64,000 nucleotides of DNA from Elusimicrobiales bacterium (GTDB lineage Bacteria; Elusimicrobiota; Elusimicrobia; Elusimicrobiales; UBA9959). The notes below the pieces were generated by a model. That model was not told where the DNA came from, made no database searches, and worked only from the letters and a program-made list of their open reading frames with translations. Within the stretch, counting starts at the first letter, position 1, and each line of letters starts with the position of its first letter. Made by a program: the position numbers and the translations under genes. The stretch lies in the NCBI GenBank assembly GCA_028688015.1, contig JAQTZB010000003.1:186001-250000 (forward strand), given 5' to 3'. This document shows, in pieces, positions 1 to 7,970 of the stretch.

Positions 1-1
1 G

Positions 2-781
2 GTCTATTTCGAGAAGTACATCGAACTGCCCCGGCACATAGAGGTACAGTTCGCCCGCGACACGCACGGCAACGTGATAGCTTTCCCCGAGCGCGATTGC
101 TCCATCCAGCGCCGCCACCAGAAGCTGGTGGAGGAAACCCCCTCCCCCGCAGTGGACAAGAAACTGCGCGCCAAGCTGGAGAAAGCGGCCGTGGACCTGG
201 CCGAGGCGGCCAACTATGTGGGCGTGGGCACGGTGGAGTTCCTGCTTACCCAGACCGGCGAGTTCTATTTCATGGAAGTGAACACCCGCCTGCAGGTGGA
301 GCACCCGGTCACCGAATGCGTCACAGGCTTCGACCTGGTGCGCGAGCAGCTGCTGGCCGCCTCGGGGGAGAAGCTGACCTATACCGGCGGCAATACCGTG
401 CCGCTGCAGGGCCATTCCATAGAACACCGCATCAACGCCGAAGATTTCAGCCGCAACTTCGCGCCCTCCGTGGGCCGCATAGAGGAGTGGCTGCTGCCCG
501 GCGGCCCCGGCATCCGCGTGGACACCCACGTCTACGCCGGCTACAACCTGCCCGTCTATTACGACAGCATGCTGGCCAAGCTCATAGTCTGGGCCCCGAC
601 CCGCGAGATGGCGGTGGAGCGCTCGCGCCGCGCGCTGGCCGAGTTCAAGGTGAAAGGTGTGAAGACCACCATAGACGCCCACCAGCTGATAGTCGACAGC
701 CAGGACTTCAAGGCCGGCAAGACCGATACCGGCTTCATGGAGCGCCTGCTGGCCCCGGCCGAACCCGCCGCAGCTAAATGA
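2..781 (+). CDS. accC: Acetyl-CoA carboxylase biotin carboxylase subunit (5'-truncated by window edge)
   Basis: This is the C-terminal ~259 residues of the biotin carboxylase that charges biotin-BCCP with bicarbonate using ATP in the first step of fatty-acid synthesis. The reading frame is open from base 2, and the start lies upstream of the window. Visible family hallmarks are EKYIELPRHIEVQ, RDCSIQRRHQK and the ATP-grasp active-site stretch MEVNTRLQVEHPVTE, followed by the biotin carboxylase C-terminal domain (HRINAEDF). Full-length AccC is about 450 residues, so roughly 40% is missing. Its stop overlaps the start of the next gene by 4 nt (ATGA), so the two are probably cotranscribed. Confidence 0.95.
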   Translation, partial: VYFEKYIELPRHIEVQFARDTHGNVIAFPERDCSIQRRHQKLVEETPSPAVDKKLRAKLEKAAVDLAEAANYVGVGTVEFLLTQTGEFYFMEVNTRLQVEHPVTECVTGFDLVREQLLAASGEKLTYTGGNTVPLQGHSIEHRINAEDFSRNFAPSVGRIEEWLLPGGPGIRVDTHVYAGYNLPVYYDSMLAKLIVWAPTREMAVERSRRALAEFKVKGVKTTIDAHQLIVDSQDFKAGKTDTGFMERLLAPAEPAAAK

Positions 782-1242
782 AGACGGCCGGCAAGATAGT
801 ATCACTGAGGAAGGCCGTGGCCCTGCGCTCCGCGCTGAAAAAGGCCGGCAAGCGGGTCGTTTTCACCAACGGCTGCTTCGACCTGCTGCACGCGGGGCAC
901 GTCTATTCGCTCGAGAAGGCCCGCTCGCTGGGCGACTTCCTGTTCCTGGGGCTCAACTCCGACGCCTCCGTAAAACGCCTTAAAGGTCCCTCCAGGCCCC
1001 TCAACGGGGCCGCAGACCGCGCCATAGTGCTGGCCGCCCTGGCCGCCGTGGATGCGGTAGTGGTTTTCAAGGAAGACACCCCGCAGAACCTCATAAAAGC
1101 CCTGCGCCCCGACATCCTGGTCAAGGGCGCGGACTACCGCAACGCCGCGGTAGCCGGGGCCGAATTCGCCGGCCGGGTGGCCCTGGTCCCCCTGCTGAAG
1201 GGCCGCTCCACCACCGCCCTCGCCCGCAAGCTGAAGTGTTGA
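778..1242 (+). CDS. rfaE2: D-glycero-beta-D-manno-heptose 1-phosphate adenylyltransferase
   Basis: This 154-residue protein is a stand-alone nucleotidyltransferase of the cytidylyltransferase-like family. It corresponds to the C-terminal half of HldE/RfaE, which converts heptose-1-phosphate and ATP to ADP-heptose for LPS inner core or other heptose glycans. The FTNGCFDLLHAGH stretch (residues about 29-41) carries the HxGH nucleotide-binding motif, and VKGADY is typical of RfaE2. No sugar kinase domain (RfaE1) is attached or nearby, so that step must be encoded elsewhere. The start overlaps the accC stop by 4 nt. Confidence 0.9.
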   Translation: MKTAGKIVSLRKAVALRSALKKAGKRVVFTNGCFDLLHAGHVYSLEKARSLGDFLFLGLNSDASVKRLKGPSRPLNGAADRAIVLAALAAVDAVVVFKEDTPQNLIKALRPDILVKGADYRNAAVAGAEFAGRVALVPLLKGRSTTALARKLKC

Positions 1243-1293
1243 GCATTATTTTAGCCTAAACAGCCCTCCAATTTAATAGAATATCCCAATAAT

Positions 1294-2499
1294 ATGACCG
1301 ACATTTTCGACAAGTGCCGCAATTTCCACATTGTTAAACAGCTCATAGCCTCCGGCATCTACCCCTATTTCAAGGAACTGGAGTCCGAACAGGCCCCCGA
1401 GATCACCATCAAGGGCAAGAAGTTCATCATGTTCGGGTCCAACAACTACCTGGGCCTCGCCAACGACCCCCGGATGAAGAAAGCCGCAATAGACGCGGTT
1501 GAAAAGTTCGGCACCGGCGTGGCCGGCTCGCGCTTCCTCAACGGCAACACCGTACTGCACACCGAACTGGAGCGCAAGCTCGCCGCCTTCAAGGGCCGCG
1601 AAGCCGCCCTCATTTACGCCACCGGTTACCAGATGAACCTGGGCGTGGTCTCGGCCCTGGTCGGCAAGGGCGATTTCGCCATCGTGGACAAGCTCAACCA
1701 CGCCAGCATCCTCGACGGCTGCCGCCTCTCCCACGGCGAACTGCGCCGCTTCCGCCACAACGATCCCGAAAACCTGGACAAGGTCCTCAAGGAAATAGGC
1801 CCCCGCCACGGCAAACTGGTCATAGTGGACGGCGTGTTCTCCATGGAAGGCGACATCGCCCCCATCCCGGAGATCTCCAAGGTCTGCCGCAAGCACGGCG
1901 CCCGCCTGATGGTGGACGACGCGCACGCCACCGGCGTGCTGGGCAAGCACGGCCGCGGCACCTGCGAGCATTTCAACCTCTCCCACAAGGACGTGGACCT
2001 GGTGGTGGGCACCTGCTCCAAGAGCTTCGCCTCCGTGGGCGGCTTCGTGGTGGGCGACGCCGACATACTCCACTATGTCCAACACATCTCCCGCTCCATG
2101 ATCTTCTCGGCCTCCCTGCCGCCTTCCTCGGTAGCCGCCATCTCCAAGGCGCTCGATATCATAGAAGCCGAGCCGCAGCGCATCAAGAAGCTGTGGGACA
2201 ACGCCGCCTACCTCATGAAGCGTTTCAAGGCCATGGGCCTGAACACCGGAGAGACGCAGACCCCCATCATCCCCGTTGTCATCGGCGACAACGAAAAGAC
2301 TTTCATGCTCTGGCGCATGCTCTACGACCATGGCCTGTTCACCAACCCTGTGGTCAGCCCGGCCGTGCCTCCCAAGCGCGCCATGCTGCGCGTGGTCGCC
2401 ACCGCCACCCACACCCGGGAGCAGCTCGACCGAGCGCTGGACATCTTCGAGACCTGCGTCAGGAAGGTCCTGAAAAAAAAGCCGGTCCTCGCGAAGTAA
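1294..2499 (+). CDS. Alpha-oxoamine synthase, serine palmitoyltransferase-like
   Basis: This 401-residue fold-type I PLP enzyme belongs to the family that condenses an amino acid with an acyl-CoA or acyl-ACP with loss of CO2 (Spt, KBL, BioF, HemA). Visible residues are His136 (LNHASI) stacking on PLP, Asp208 and His211 (MVDDAHATG), and the Schiff-base Lys243 in GTCSKSFASVGG. The SKSFASVGG form resembles serine palmitoyltransferases more than BioF (which has GKA at this site), so a long-chain base synthase is my preferred reading; BioF or KBL remain possible. It lies 10 nt before a GNAT-fold gene and away from any biotin gene. A -10-like TAGAAT lies at 1277-1282. Confidence 0.8.
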   Translation: MTDIFDKCRNFHIVKQLIASGIYPYFKELESEQAPEITIKGKKFIMFGSNNYLGLANDPRMKKAAIDAVEKFGTGVAGSRFLNGNTVLHTELERKLAAFKGREAALIYATGYQMNLGVVSALVGKGDFAIVDKLNHASILDGCRLSHGELRRFRHNDPENLDKVLKEIGPRHGKLVIVDGVFSMEGDIAPIPEISKVCRKHGARLMVDDAHATGVLGKHGRGTCEHFNLSHKDVDLVVGTCSKSFASVGGFVVGDADILHYVQHISRSMIFSASLPPSSVAAISKALDIIEAEPQRIKKLWDNAAYLMKRFKAMGLNTGETQTPIIPVVIGDNEKTFMLWRMLYDHGLFTNPVVSPAVPPKRAMLRVVATATHTREQLDRALDIFETCVRKVLKKKPVLAK

Positions 2500-2509
2500 A
2501 GCCTCTTTT

Positions 2510-3622
2510 ATGTCCTTAGATATCCGCGAACTGTCCGAGGCGGACCTCGGCGCTTTCATAGACTATCCCTACGCCCTGTTCCGGCGCCACCCTTACTGGG
2601 TGGGCGAACTGAAGAAGGACGTGCGCCACCTGCTCGACACCGGCCACCCCTTCTGGCGCCACGGCGAACGCGCCCTCTTCATGGCCTTCCGCGACGGCCG
2701 ACCTGCCGGGCGCGTGGCCGCCATAGTCAACAGCGCCCACAACAATTTTCACAACGACAAGGCGGGCTTCTTCGGCTTCTTCGACTGCGAGGACGACAGG
2801 GAGGCCGCGGCGGGGCTGCTCAGAGCCGCGTGCGCCTGGTTGAAGGCCCGCGGCATGGATTCCGCCCTGGGCCCGGTCAACCCTTCCACCAACGAGACCT
2901 GCGGCATGCTGGCTGAAGGTTTCGACGGCCCGCCGATGGTGATGATGCCCTATACCCCGCCCTACTACCTGGACCTGGCGGCCGCCGCCGGCTTTACCAA
3001 GGCCAAGGACCTGCTGGCCTGGCGGGTGGACGTGGCGCACGGCTTCGGCGAGCGTTTCGAGAAGATCGTGCAGCGCCTGACCCGCGGCAAGGACATCAAG
3101 GTCCGCCACGTGGCCGCCGCCGGCCTGGACAAGGCCATCGCGGAAGTAAAAGAGATCTACAACTCCGCCTGGGAAAAGAACTGGGGGTTCGTGCCCATGT
3201 CGGACGCAGAGTTCAACGACATGGCCGCCGCCATGAAGCCGGTGCTCAAGCCGGAATACCTTTATTTCGCCGACGTGGACGGCAAGCCGGCGGCTTTCGT
3301 GCTGCTGCTGCCGGATTTGAACGTGCCGCTGAAGGCCGCGCGCGGCAGCCTGAACCCGCTCACCCTGCTGCCGTTCCTCTACAACATGTATTTCAAGATG
3401 CGCGCCGGCCGCATGCTGACGCTGGGCGTCAAAAAGGAATTCCGCGGCCGCGGGCTGGAGATGCTGCTGATCAAGAAGGGCTTCGAGGCCGGGCAGAAGA
3501 TGAAGTGGGTCTACGGCGAGATGTCCTGGACGCTGGAAGACAACGCGCAGATAAACGGGGTCATCGAGGCCATAGGCGGCAAGGTTTACCGCAAATACCG
3601 CGTTTTCGAAAAGAAGTTCTGA
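2510..3622 (+). CDS. GNAT-fold acyltransferase-like protein (YghO-like)
   Basis: This 370-residue protein resembles YghO-type GNAT-superfamily proteins. The N-terminal half has HPYWVGELKKD and a conserved GPVNPSTNETCG segment (around residue 122-134), and the C-terminal half has the GNAT-like stretch LGVKKEFRGRGLEMLLIKKG (acetyl/acyl-CoA pyrophosphate loop). There is no signal peptide. It is 10 nt downstream of the alpha-oxoamine synthase and probably in its operon. Because bacterial ceramide synthesis needs an N-acyltransferase after serine palmitoyltransferase, N-acylation of the long-chain base is a reasonable inferred role, but the substrate cannot be read from the sequence. Confidence 0.65.
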   Translation: MSLDIRELSEADLGAFIDYPYALFRRHPYWVGELKKDVRHLLDTGHPFWRHGERALFMAFRDGRPAGRVAAIVNSAHNNFHNDKAGFFGFFDCEDDREAAAGLLRAACAWLKARGMDSALGPVNPSTNETCGMLAEGFDGPPMVMMPYTPPYYLDLAAAAGFTKAKDLLAWRVDVAHGFGERFEKIVQRLTRGKDIKVRHVAAAGLDKAIAEVKEIYNSAWEKNWGFVPMSDAEFNDMAAAMKPVLKPEYLYFADVDGKPAAFVLLLPDLNVPLKAARGSLNPLTLLPFLYNMYFKMRAGRMLTLGVKKEFRGRGLEMLLIKKGFEAGQKMKWVYGEMSWTLEDNAQINGVIEAIGGKVYRKYRVFEKKF

Positions 3623-3667
3623 CCCCCGGTTTAATCATTCTGTAACCTTTATTTAACCAGCCGCAGG

Positions 3668-3673
3668 TATAAT
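3668..3673 (+). promoter_or_regulatory. -10 box (TATAAT) 6 nt before the HD-GYP start codon
   Basis: A perfect TATAAT ends six bases before the ATG at 3680, so the expected transcription start falls on or next to the A of the start codon. No Shine-Dalgarno sequence is present. This predicts a leaderless mRNA. No convincing -35 element is seen. Confidence 0.55.
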
Positions 3674-3679
3674 TTCCAT

Positions 3680-4909
3680 ATGCGCTTTTCCGACCTGAGG
3701 AAGCTTAAAGAGGAGCCTCGCCGCCCCGCGCCCGAAAAAAAGGCCATGACCCCGGCGCCCTCGCCGGTCCAAGTAGAGCCGCCCCCCGCTGCGGCCCCGG
3801 CGCTGGCGTCCGTTCAAGCGCCGGCGGCCGAAGTGAGCGGCCAGGCCGAACCCGCCCCCTCCAAGCCGGACCTCCGCAGGCGCCAGCCGGGCCCCAGGCT
3901 TATGAACAGCCAGGAGCCCCTGACGGCCAGCCCGGCCTCCGCCGTGACCTTCAGCGAGCATGAGCCCCGCGCCCGCGAAGTCTATTCCCGCCTGCTCGAC
4001 CAGGCCGGCGCTTTCCTGAAAGCGGCCGACCAGCCCTACTGCGAGAAGTACGAGGCCGTGGCCGCCGCCTGCGGCCTGGTCTCTGAAACCCTGAAGACCA
4101 ACCCCGCGCTGCTCGGCTTCACCGCCTATTCCACCGCCGACGATTACCTGCGCGGCCACACGGCCAACACCGTGGTGCTGGCTTTGGCGATGGGTGTGCA
4201 GGCCGGGCTGGAGCCGGCCGAGCTGCGCCTGCTGGGCTTCTGCGCGATGGCCCACGACATCGGCATGACCGAGTATTCCTCCCTCTACAACAGCGAGACG
4301 CGCCTGGGCGACGACGAGTTCGCCGAGATGGCCCTGCACGCCGAGGCCGGAGCGGCCAAGCTGGACCGCATAGTCGACCTGGACTACAAGATCAAGGAGC
4401 GGGCGCGCCGCATCGTGCTGCAGACGCACGAGCGCGCCGACGGCTCAGGCTACCCGGATCACGCTTCCGACGAGGACATCGACCCGCTGGCCCAGCTGAT
4501 AGCCATAGCCGACACTTACGAGGCCATGACGCACCCGCGCGCCTGGCGCGGCCCCATAGCCCCGCCCGACGCGGTGAAAGAACTCATCGAGAAGGAAGGG
4601 CGCGGCTTCAACGCCGGCGCCGTGAAGCTCCTCATCTCCGTGCTCTCCATTTTCCCCCCGGGTTCCCTGGTCAGGCTCTCTACCGGCGAGACCGCCAGGG
4701 TGCTGGCAGTAAACCGCGGATCGCTGACCCGCCCCCTGGTAGAGAAGCTGTTGGACCCTCATTACGAGCCCGCCGCTCCCGTCCGTCTGGACCTGCTGGC
4801 GCACCCGCTGCTAACGATAGAGCGCACTACCGGCCTTGATGAAGTGGCCTTGCACAACCCCAAGTACGCCGCCAAACTGGAACTGGCCCGCTGGTGGGTG
4901 GAGTGGTGA
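3680..4909 (+). CDS. HD-GYP domain protein, probable cyclic-di-GMP phosphodiesterase
   Basis: This 409-residue cytosolic protein has a Pro/Ala-rich linker (residues 15-85) followed by an HD-GYP-type hydrolase domain. Visible motifs are His160 (RGHTANT), the HD pair His192-Asp193 (AHDIGM), and HERADGSGYP at about 250-259, which carries the GYP signature of cyclic-di-GMP phosphodiesterases. The usual HDIGK lysine is Met here. The C-terminal part (FPPGSLVRLSTGETA) is the beta-strand tail common in HD-GYP proteins. Its stop codon overlaps the start of a receiver-domain gene (TGATG), suggesting coupled translation and a joint signalling role. The start is supported by a -10 box 6 nt upstream. Confidence 0.85.
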   Translation: MRFSDLRKLKEEPRRPAPEKKAMTPAPSPVQVEPPPAAAPALASVQAPAAEVSGQAEPAPSKPDLRRRQPGPRLMNSQEPLTASPASAVTFSEHEPRAREVYSRLLDQAGAFLKAADQPYCEKYEAVAAACGLVSETLKTNPALLGFTAYSTADDYLRGHTANTVVLALAMGVQAGLEPAELRLLGFCAMAHDIGMTEYSSLYNSETRLGDDEFAEMALHAEAGAAKLDRIVDLDYKIKERARRIVLQTHERADGSGYPDHASDEDIDPLAQLIAIADTYEAMTHPRAWRGPIAPPDAVKELIEKEGRGFNAGAVKLLISVLSIFPPGSLVRLSTGETARVLAVNRGSLTRPLVEKLLDPHYEPAAPVRLDLLAHPLLTIERTTGLDEVALHNPKYAAKLELARWWVEW

Positions 4910-5313
4910 TGGTGAAAAAACAGCTTCTGCTCCTGGAGGACGAAGGCTACGTGCTGGCCCGCGTGGACGAGATCCTGGCGGGCTTTCCCCATTTCGAGGT
5001 CACCAGGGAAACCGACGCCGAGAAGGCGAGGGCCCTGCTGGACGCGCGCCCCTTCGACGTGGTCCTGACCGACATCTACCTGCGCGGGGCCAGCGGCCTG
5101 GAGTTCTCTTTCAAGGCCCGCGAGAAGAACAAGGACGCCTGTGTGGTCATCATCGCCGGCCTGGACAACGCCGACCTGGCCGCGAAGGCGGTCAAGGAAG
5201 GGGCTTTCGATTTCGTGGTGAAACCGCCCGGGCTGGAGCGCCTGGGCAGCATCCTGAAGCTGGTTACAGTAGTGAAAGGGCTAGCGCCCGAAGAAGGCGC
5301 GCAGCAGCCTTAG
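4909..5313 (+). CDS. Single-domain response regulator (receiver)
   Basis: This 134-residue CheY-like receiver has the acidic pair Glu10-Asp11, phosphoacceptor Asp55 (VLTDIYL) and Lys105 (VVKPPG). The switch Thr/Ser position is Ala83 (IIAGLD), which is unusual and could weaken conformational signalling. There is no output domain, so it probably acts by protein contact, perhaps on the HD-GYP enzyme encoded immediately upstream with a 1-nt stop/start overlap. The ATG at 4909 is chosen because of that overlap; an in-frame GTG at 4894 lies inside the upstream gene. Its 3' end runs 33 bp into the convergent gene on the minus strand. Confidence 0.85.
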   Translation: MVKKQLLLLEDEGYVLARVDEILAGFPHFEVTRETDAEKARALLDARPFDVVLTDIYLRGASGLEFSFKAREKNKDACVVIIAGLDNADLAAKAVKEGAFDFVVKPPGLERLGSILKLVTVVKGLAPEEGAQQP

Positions 5314-6129
5314 CGGCCGCAGCGCGTAGGCGGCGGCCGAGGCCGAGCCGTAGCGCCGGGCCATGAAGCGCCGGTCTGGCACGGCGTAGCGCAGCAGCAG
5401 GCCGGGGCGGTGCAGCACAGGCAGCAGGTATTCCAGCGGCGCCGAATGTTTGCGGGCGGCTTTCTCGAAGAAGGCCGCCTTTATCTTTTCCGCCCCGCGC
5501 GGCGCCAGCGCGGCCAGCGCCGACTCGGGCACGGTGAAAGGCCCTGCGGCCAGCCGCCGCACCAGCGGCCACAGCACCGCCCGCACGCCGTAAACCTCCG
5601 CCTTGCGCGCCACCAGCGCCCAGAAACCTTCCCCGTCGCCGGGGGCGCTTCCCGCTATGCGGGCGCAGTCCTCCACGGCGCGGGCCGTCAGGGCGCCGTG
5701 GTTCAGCAGCGGGTGGGCCGCCGCGTGGATAAAAAGGTCGGCCAGGTTCAGGGCCAGGCCGCGGCGGCCGGGTTCCAGGCCCCAGTTAAACAATTCTTCC
5801 GTGTCCTTAATGTGCCATAGCCCGGTATGCACGTCCAGGATCACCGGCGGCGCCTCCCCCGGGGAGGGCTTGTACCAGGCGTCGGCGCTGTTCGGCATGG
5901 GCTCGTAGCCCAGCTCCTTCAGCAGGCCTTCGAAAGCGGGTAAGTCGCGGGGGCGCAGCAGCAGGTCCGCGTCGCTCAGGTCCCGCTCGCCCAGCCTGTA
6001 GACGCCCAGTTCCAGCAGGGCTATGCCCTTCAGCGGGATCACTTCTATGCCGGCGCGCGCCGCGGCGGCCCGGGCTTCCTCGAAAGCCCCGAGCAGCAGT
6101 ATCTCCCTGGCGGCTACTGATCTGTCCAT
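5281..6129 (-). CDS. Nucleotidyltransferase-fold family protein (NTP_transf_5 type)
   Basis: This 282-residue protein matches the uncharacterised nucleotidyltransferase family often found in polysaccharide or peptide-modification loci. The N-terminal region contains IPLKGIALLE and the acidic motif RDLSDADLLLRP (around residues 50-63), where paired Asp residues would bind metal. A C-terminal helical region rich in Ala, Leu and Arg follows. It overlaps the convergent receiver gene by 33 bp and lies 11 nt downstream of a barrel-protein gene on the same strand. The substrate is unknown. Confidence 0.6.
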   Translation of the reverse strand: MDRSVAAREILLLGAFEEARAAAARAGIEVIPLKGIALLELGVYRLGERDLSDADLLLRPRDLPAFEGLLKELGYEPMPNSADAWYKPSPGEAPPVILDVHTGLWHIKDTEELFNWGLEPGRRGLALNLADLFIHAAAHPLLNHGALTARAVEDCARIAGSAPGDGEGFWALVARKAEVYGVRAVLWPLVRRLAAGPFTVPESALAALAPRGAEKIKAAFFEKAARKHSAPLEYLLPVLHRPGLLLRYAVPDRRFMARRYGSASAAAYALRPLRLLRAFFGR

Positions 6130-6140
6130 ATAGGCGCTGG

Positions 6141-6908
6141 TTAAAATTTCCTTCCGAAGCCGGCGCCCAGGCCGTATTGCGGGCTGCCTTCAGACAGGCC
6201 CAGGGCCAGGCTGACGGTGTATTCCAGGCCGCCGCTGCCGCCCTTGACGAGCGCGGCCGAGAGAGTGCGCGGGTCGGCGCCGCCATCCAGCAGCGCGCTG
6301 GAAGTCTCGTACAACACGGTCAGGCCCAGGTCCCGCCGCAGAGGTTTATAGAAGCCCAGGGACAAGGCCAGCTGGTTGTTATAGTCCGCGCCGGCCGGGT
6401 CCCCGATGATGGTGTAATAGCCTTCGGCCAGCAGCGTCCAGCGCTCGTTCAGCGCCTTGCCGAATTCGAAGCCCGCGCCCTGGTCCATTTCCCCGGTGCC
6501 CAGCCCCTTCTTTTCGTCGGCCGTTGGCAGCTTGATCCTGCCGCCCAGGGAGAAGTCGAAAGAGCCGGGCCCGTCGCGTTTCACGAGGTAGGTGCCTCGC
6601 AGCAGGATATCGCCCAGCCCGCCCTCAGCGCTCCCTCCGGAGGACGCGGCGCCCGCCGCGGCGCGGGCCGGCTTGCCGCCCACGCGCGTGATCTGGCCGG
6701 TGGAACTCTGCCTCAGGTACGGGAGCGTGGCGGACAGGTCCGTGTTAAGGAAATACCGCTTCAGCGTGAACGGTATATAGACGGTATCCACGCGCGTGGT
6801 GCCGCCGTACTTGCCGGTATCATAGTTGACGGAGGAACTGAATTTCCAGTCCTCCGCGGCGGCCGGCGCCGCCGCCAGCAGGGCCAGAGCGCAGACGAGG
6901 TTGCGCAT
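6141..6908 (-). CDS. Exported outer-membrane beta-barrel protein
   Basis: This 255-residue protein starts with a signal peptide (MRNLVCALALLAAAPAAAEDW) and continues with alternating hydrophobic strands such as KFSSSVNYDTGKYGG and LGGRIKLPTADEKKGLGTG, ending in a C-terminal Phe (GAGFGRKF) as expected for a Bam-assembled barrel. The GTGEMDQGAGFEFGK region resembles the MetA-pathway/transporter-like barrel family of poorly known function. Its ATG overlaps the stop of the PilZ gene by 1 nt (TAATG), so the two are probably cotranscribed. Confidence 0.65.
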   Translation of the reverse strand: MRNLVCALALLAAAPAAAEDWKFSSSVNYDTGKYGGTTRVDTVYIPFTLKRYFLNTDLSATLPYLRQSSTGQITRVGGKPARAAAGAASSGGSAEGGLGDILLRGTYLVKRDGPGSFDFSLGGRIKLPTADEKKGLGTGEMDQGAGFEFGKALNERWTLLAEGYYTIIGDPAGADYNNQLALSLGFYKPLRRDLGLTVLYETSSALLDGGADPRTLSAALVKGGSGGLEYTVSLALGLSEGSPQYGLGAGFGRKF

Positions 6909-7228
6909 TATCTTTCCCCCTTGAGTTCGCCGGTGGGGTGCACCCGGTTCACGGATTCAAACCTGACGCCGTAGAGGGCCCGCGCCCCTTCTTTACGCGC
7001 CCAGACCACTTCCCCCGTAACATCGAGCACGCCCTTGTCCAGCAGGCGCAGCCTGGCGCTGAACTTTTCGCCCTTGGCGAAGGGTTCGTCGGAAGAAAAA
7101 GAAATGCCGCTGGCGGAATAGTCGGCCAGCCGGCCGGTAGCCCGCAGTTTGCCGGCGGCGCCGAAGATCTCCACCACCGAATCGTGCTTGTCGCGCTGCG
7201 CGCGGCGCTTGTCGTTGGTTCTTATCAT
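6908..7228 (-). CDS. PilZ domain protein, cyclic-di-GMP receptor
   Basis: The protein of about 106 residues is almost entirely a PilZ domain. It has the N-terminal RRAQR motif and the DYSASGISF motif (DxSxxG), the two elements that grip cyclic-di-GMP. I place the start at the ATG at 7228, which has a GAGGA ribosome-binding site; the frame also opens at an in-frame TTG at 7240. It fits with the nearby HD-GYP phosphodiesterase as part of a cyclic-di-GMP circuit. It is cotranscribed with the downstream barrel gene through a 1-nt overlap. Confidence 0.85.
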   Translation of the reverse strand: MIRTNDKRRAQRDKHDSVVEIFGAAGKLRATGRLADYSASGISFSSDEPFAKGEKFSARLRLLDKGVLDVTGEVVWARKEGARALYGVRFESVNRVHPTGELKGER

Positions 7229-7255
7229 TATTGTCCTCAACCCCTGCCTGTATTT

Positions 7256-7261
7256 TATAAT
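7256..7261 (+). promoter_or_regulatory. -10 box for the YgbA_NO gene
   Basis: A perfect TATAAT lies in the 53-bp divergent gap between the PilZ gene and the YgbA_NO gene. It would give a leader of about 14 nt containing the GGGAG ribosome-binding site before the ATG at 7282. Confidence 0.4.
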
Positions 7262-7281
7262 ATCGGGAAGCGGGAGAGTCT

Positions 7282-7578
7282 ATGGCGCGCGATCTTAAGA
7301 CCGAATTGGAAACCCTGAAAAAAATGGCCGGCCTGCATTGCCGCGCCCGGCACGGCGGCGCACCGCTCTGTCCTGACTGCCGCGAACTGCTGGCCGCCGC
7401 CGCGGAAGTGCTGCGGCGCTGCCCGCGCGACCCCAAGCCGGCCTGCAGAAAGTGCCCGGCGCCCTGCTGGCCGCCCGCCCTCCGCGAGCGCCTGCGGGAG
7501 CTCATGCGCTACGCCGGGCCCCGCCTGCCGCTGCGCCACCCGCTGCTGGCGCTGAAGCATTATCTAAAAGATTTTTAG
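7282..7578 (+). CDS. YgbA_NO (nitrous oxide-stimulated promoter) family protein
   Basis: This 98-residue Cys-rich cytosolic protein matches the small YgbA_NO family, named for nitric/nitrous-oxide-responsive expression in enterobacteria. Signature elements are HCRARHG, LCPDCRELL, RRCP, KPACRKCPAPCW and the C-terminal MRYAGPRLPLRHP. Several of the cysteines are spaced as CxxC pairs that could bind metal. The biochemical role is unknown; in E. coli YgbA has been linked to recovery from nitrosative stress. The ATG has a good GGGAG ribosome-binding site. Confidence 0.75.
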   Translation: MARDLKTELETLKKMAGLHCRARHGGAPLCPDCRELLAAAAEVLRRCPRDPKPACRKCPAPCWPPALRERLRELMRYAGPRLPLRHPLLALKHYLKDF

Positions 7579-7618
7579 TAAGATACACCTTAGCAAGCCG
7601 GGGGCGCAGGAGAACTTT

Positions 7619-7969
7619 ATGAAGATAATGATAGTGGACGACAATACGCTGACCCGCAGCATGATCAAGGACCTGCTGACCGAGATGGGGCATGAGGTCA
7701 TTAACGAGGCCGAGAACGGCAACGAGGCTGTTCAATTTTACAAAGAGCAGAAGCCCGAGCTGACCCTGCTGGACATGATCATGCCCGGCAAGACCGGCCT
7801 GGAGACGCTGGTGGAGATAAAGGCGTTCGACCCGGCGGCCAGGGTGGTCATGGTGACGGCGGTACAGCAGGACAGCATGACGCAGCAGCTGCTGGAGGCC
7901 GGCGCCGCCGCCGTGCTGCACAAGCCCTTCATGTACGCCGAGCTGGAAGCGGTGCTTAAAAAGTTCTGA
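7619..7969 (+). CDS. CheY-like single-domain response regulator
   Basis: This 116-residue receiver domain has Asp7-Asp8, phosphoacceptor Asp52 (LLDMIMPGKTG), Thr80 (VMVTAV) and Lys102 (HKPF), a complete active set. There is no output domain. The start has the ribosome-binding site AGGAG 8 nt upstream. The next gene, a CheC-like phosphatase, begins 1 nt after the stop, so the two form a phospho-signalling pair in which the CheC-like protein may dephosphorylate this receiver. Confidence 0.92.
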   Translation: MKIMIVDDNTLTRSMIKDLLTEMGHEVINEAENGNEAVQFYKEQKPELTLLDMIMPGKTGLETLVEIKAFDPAARVVMVTAVQQDSMTQQLLEAGAAAVLHKPFMYAELEAVLKKF

Positions 7970-7970
7970 T

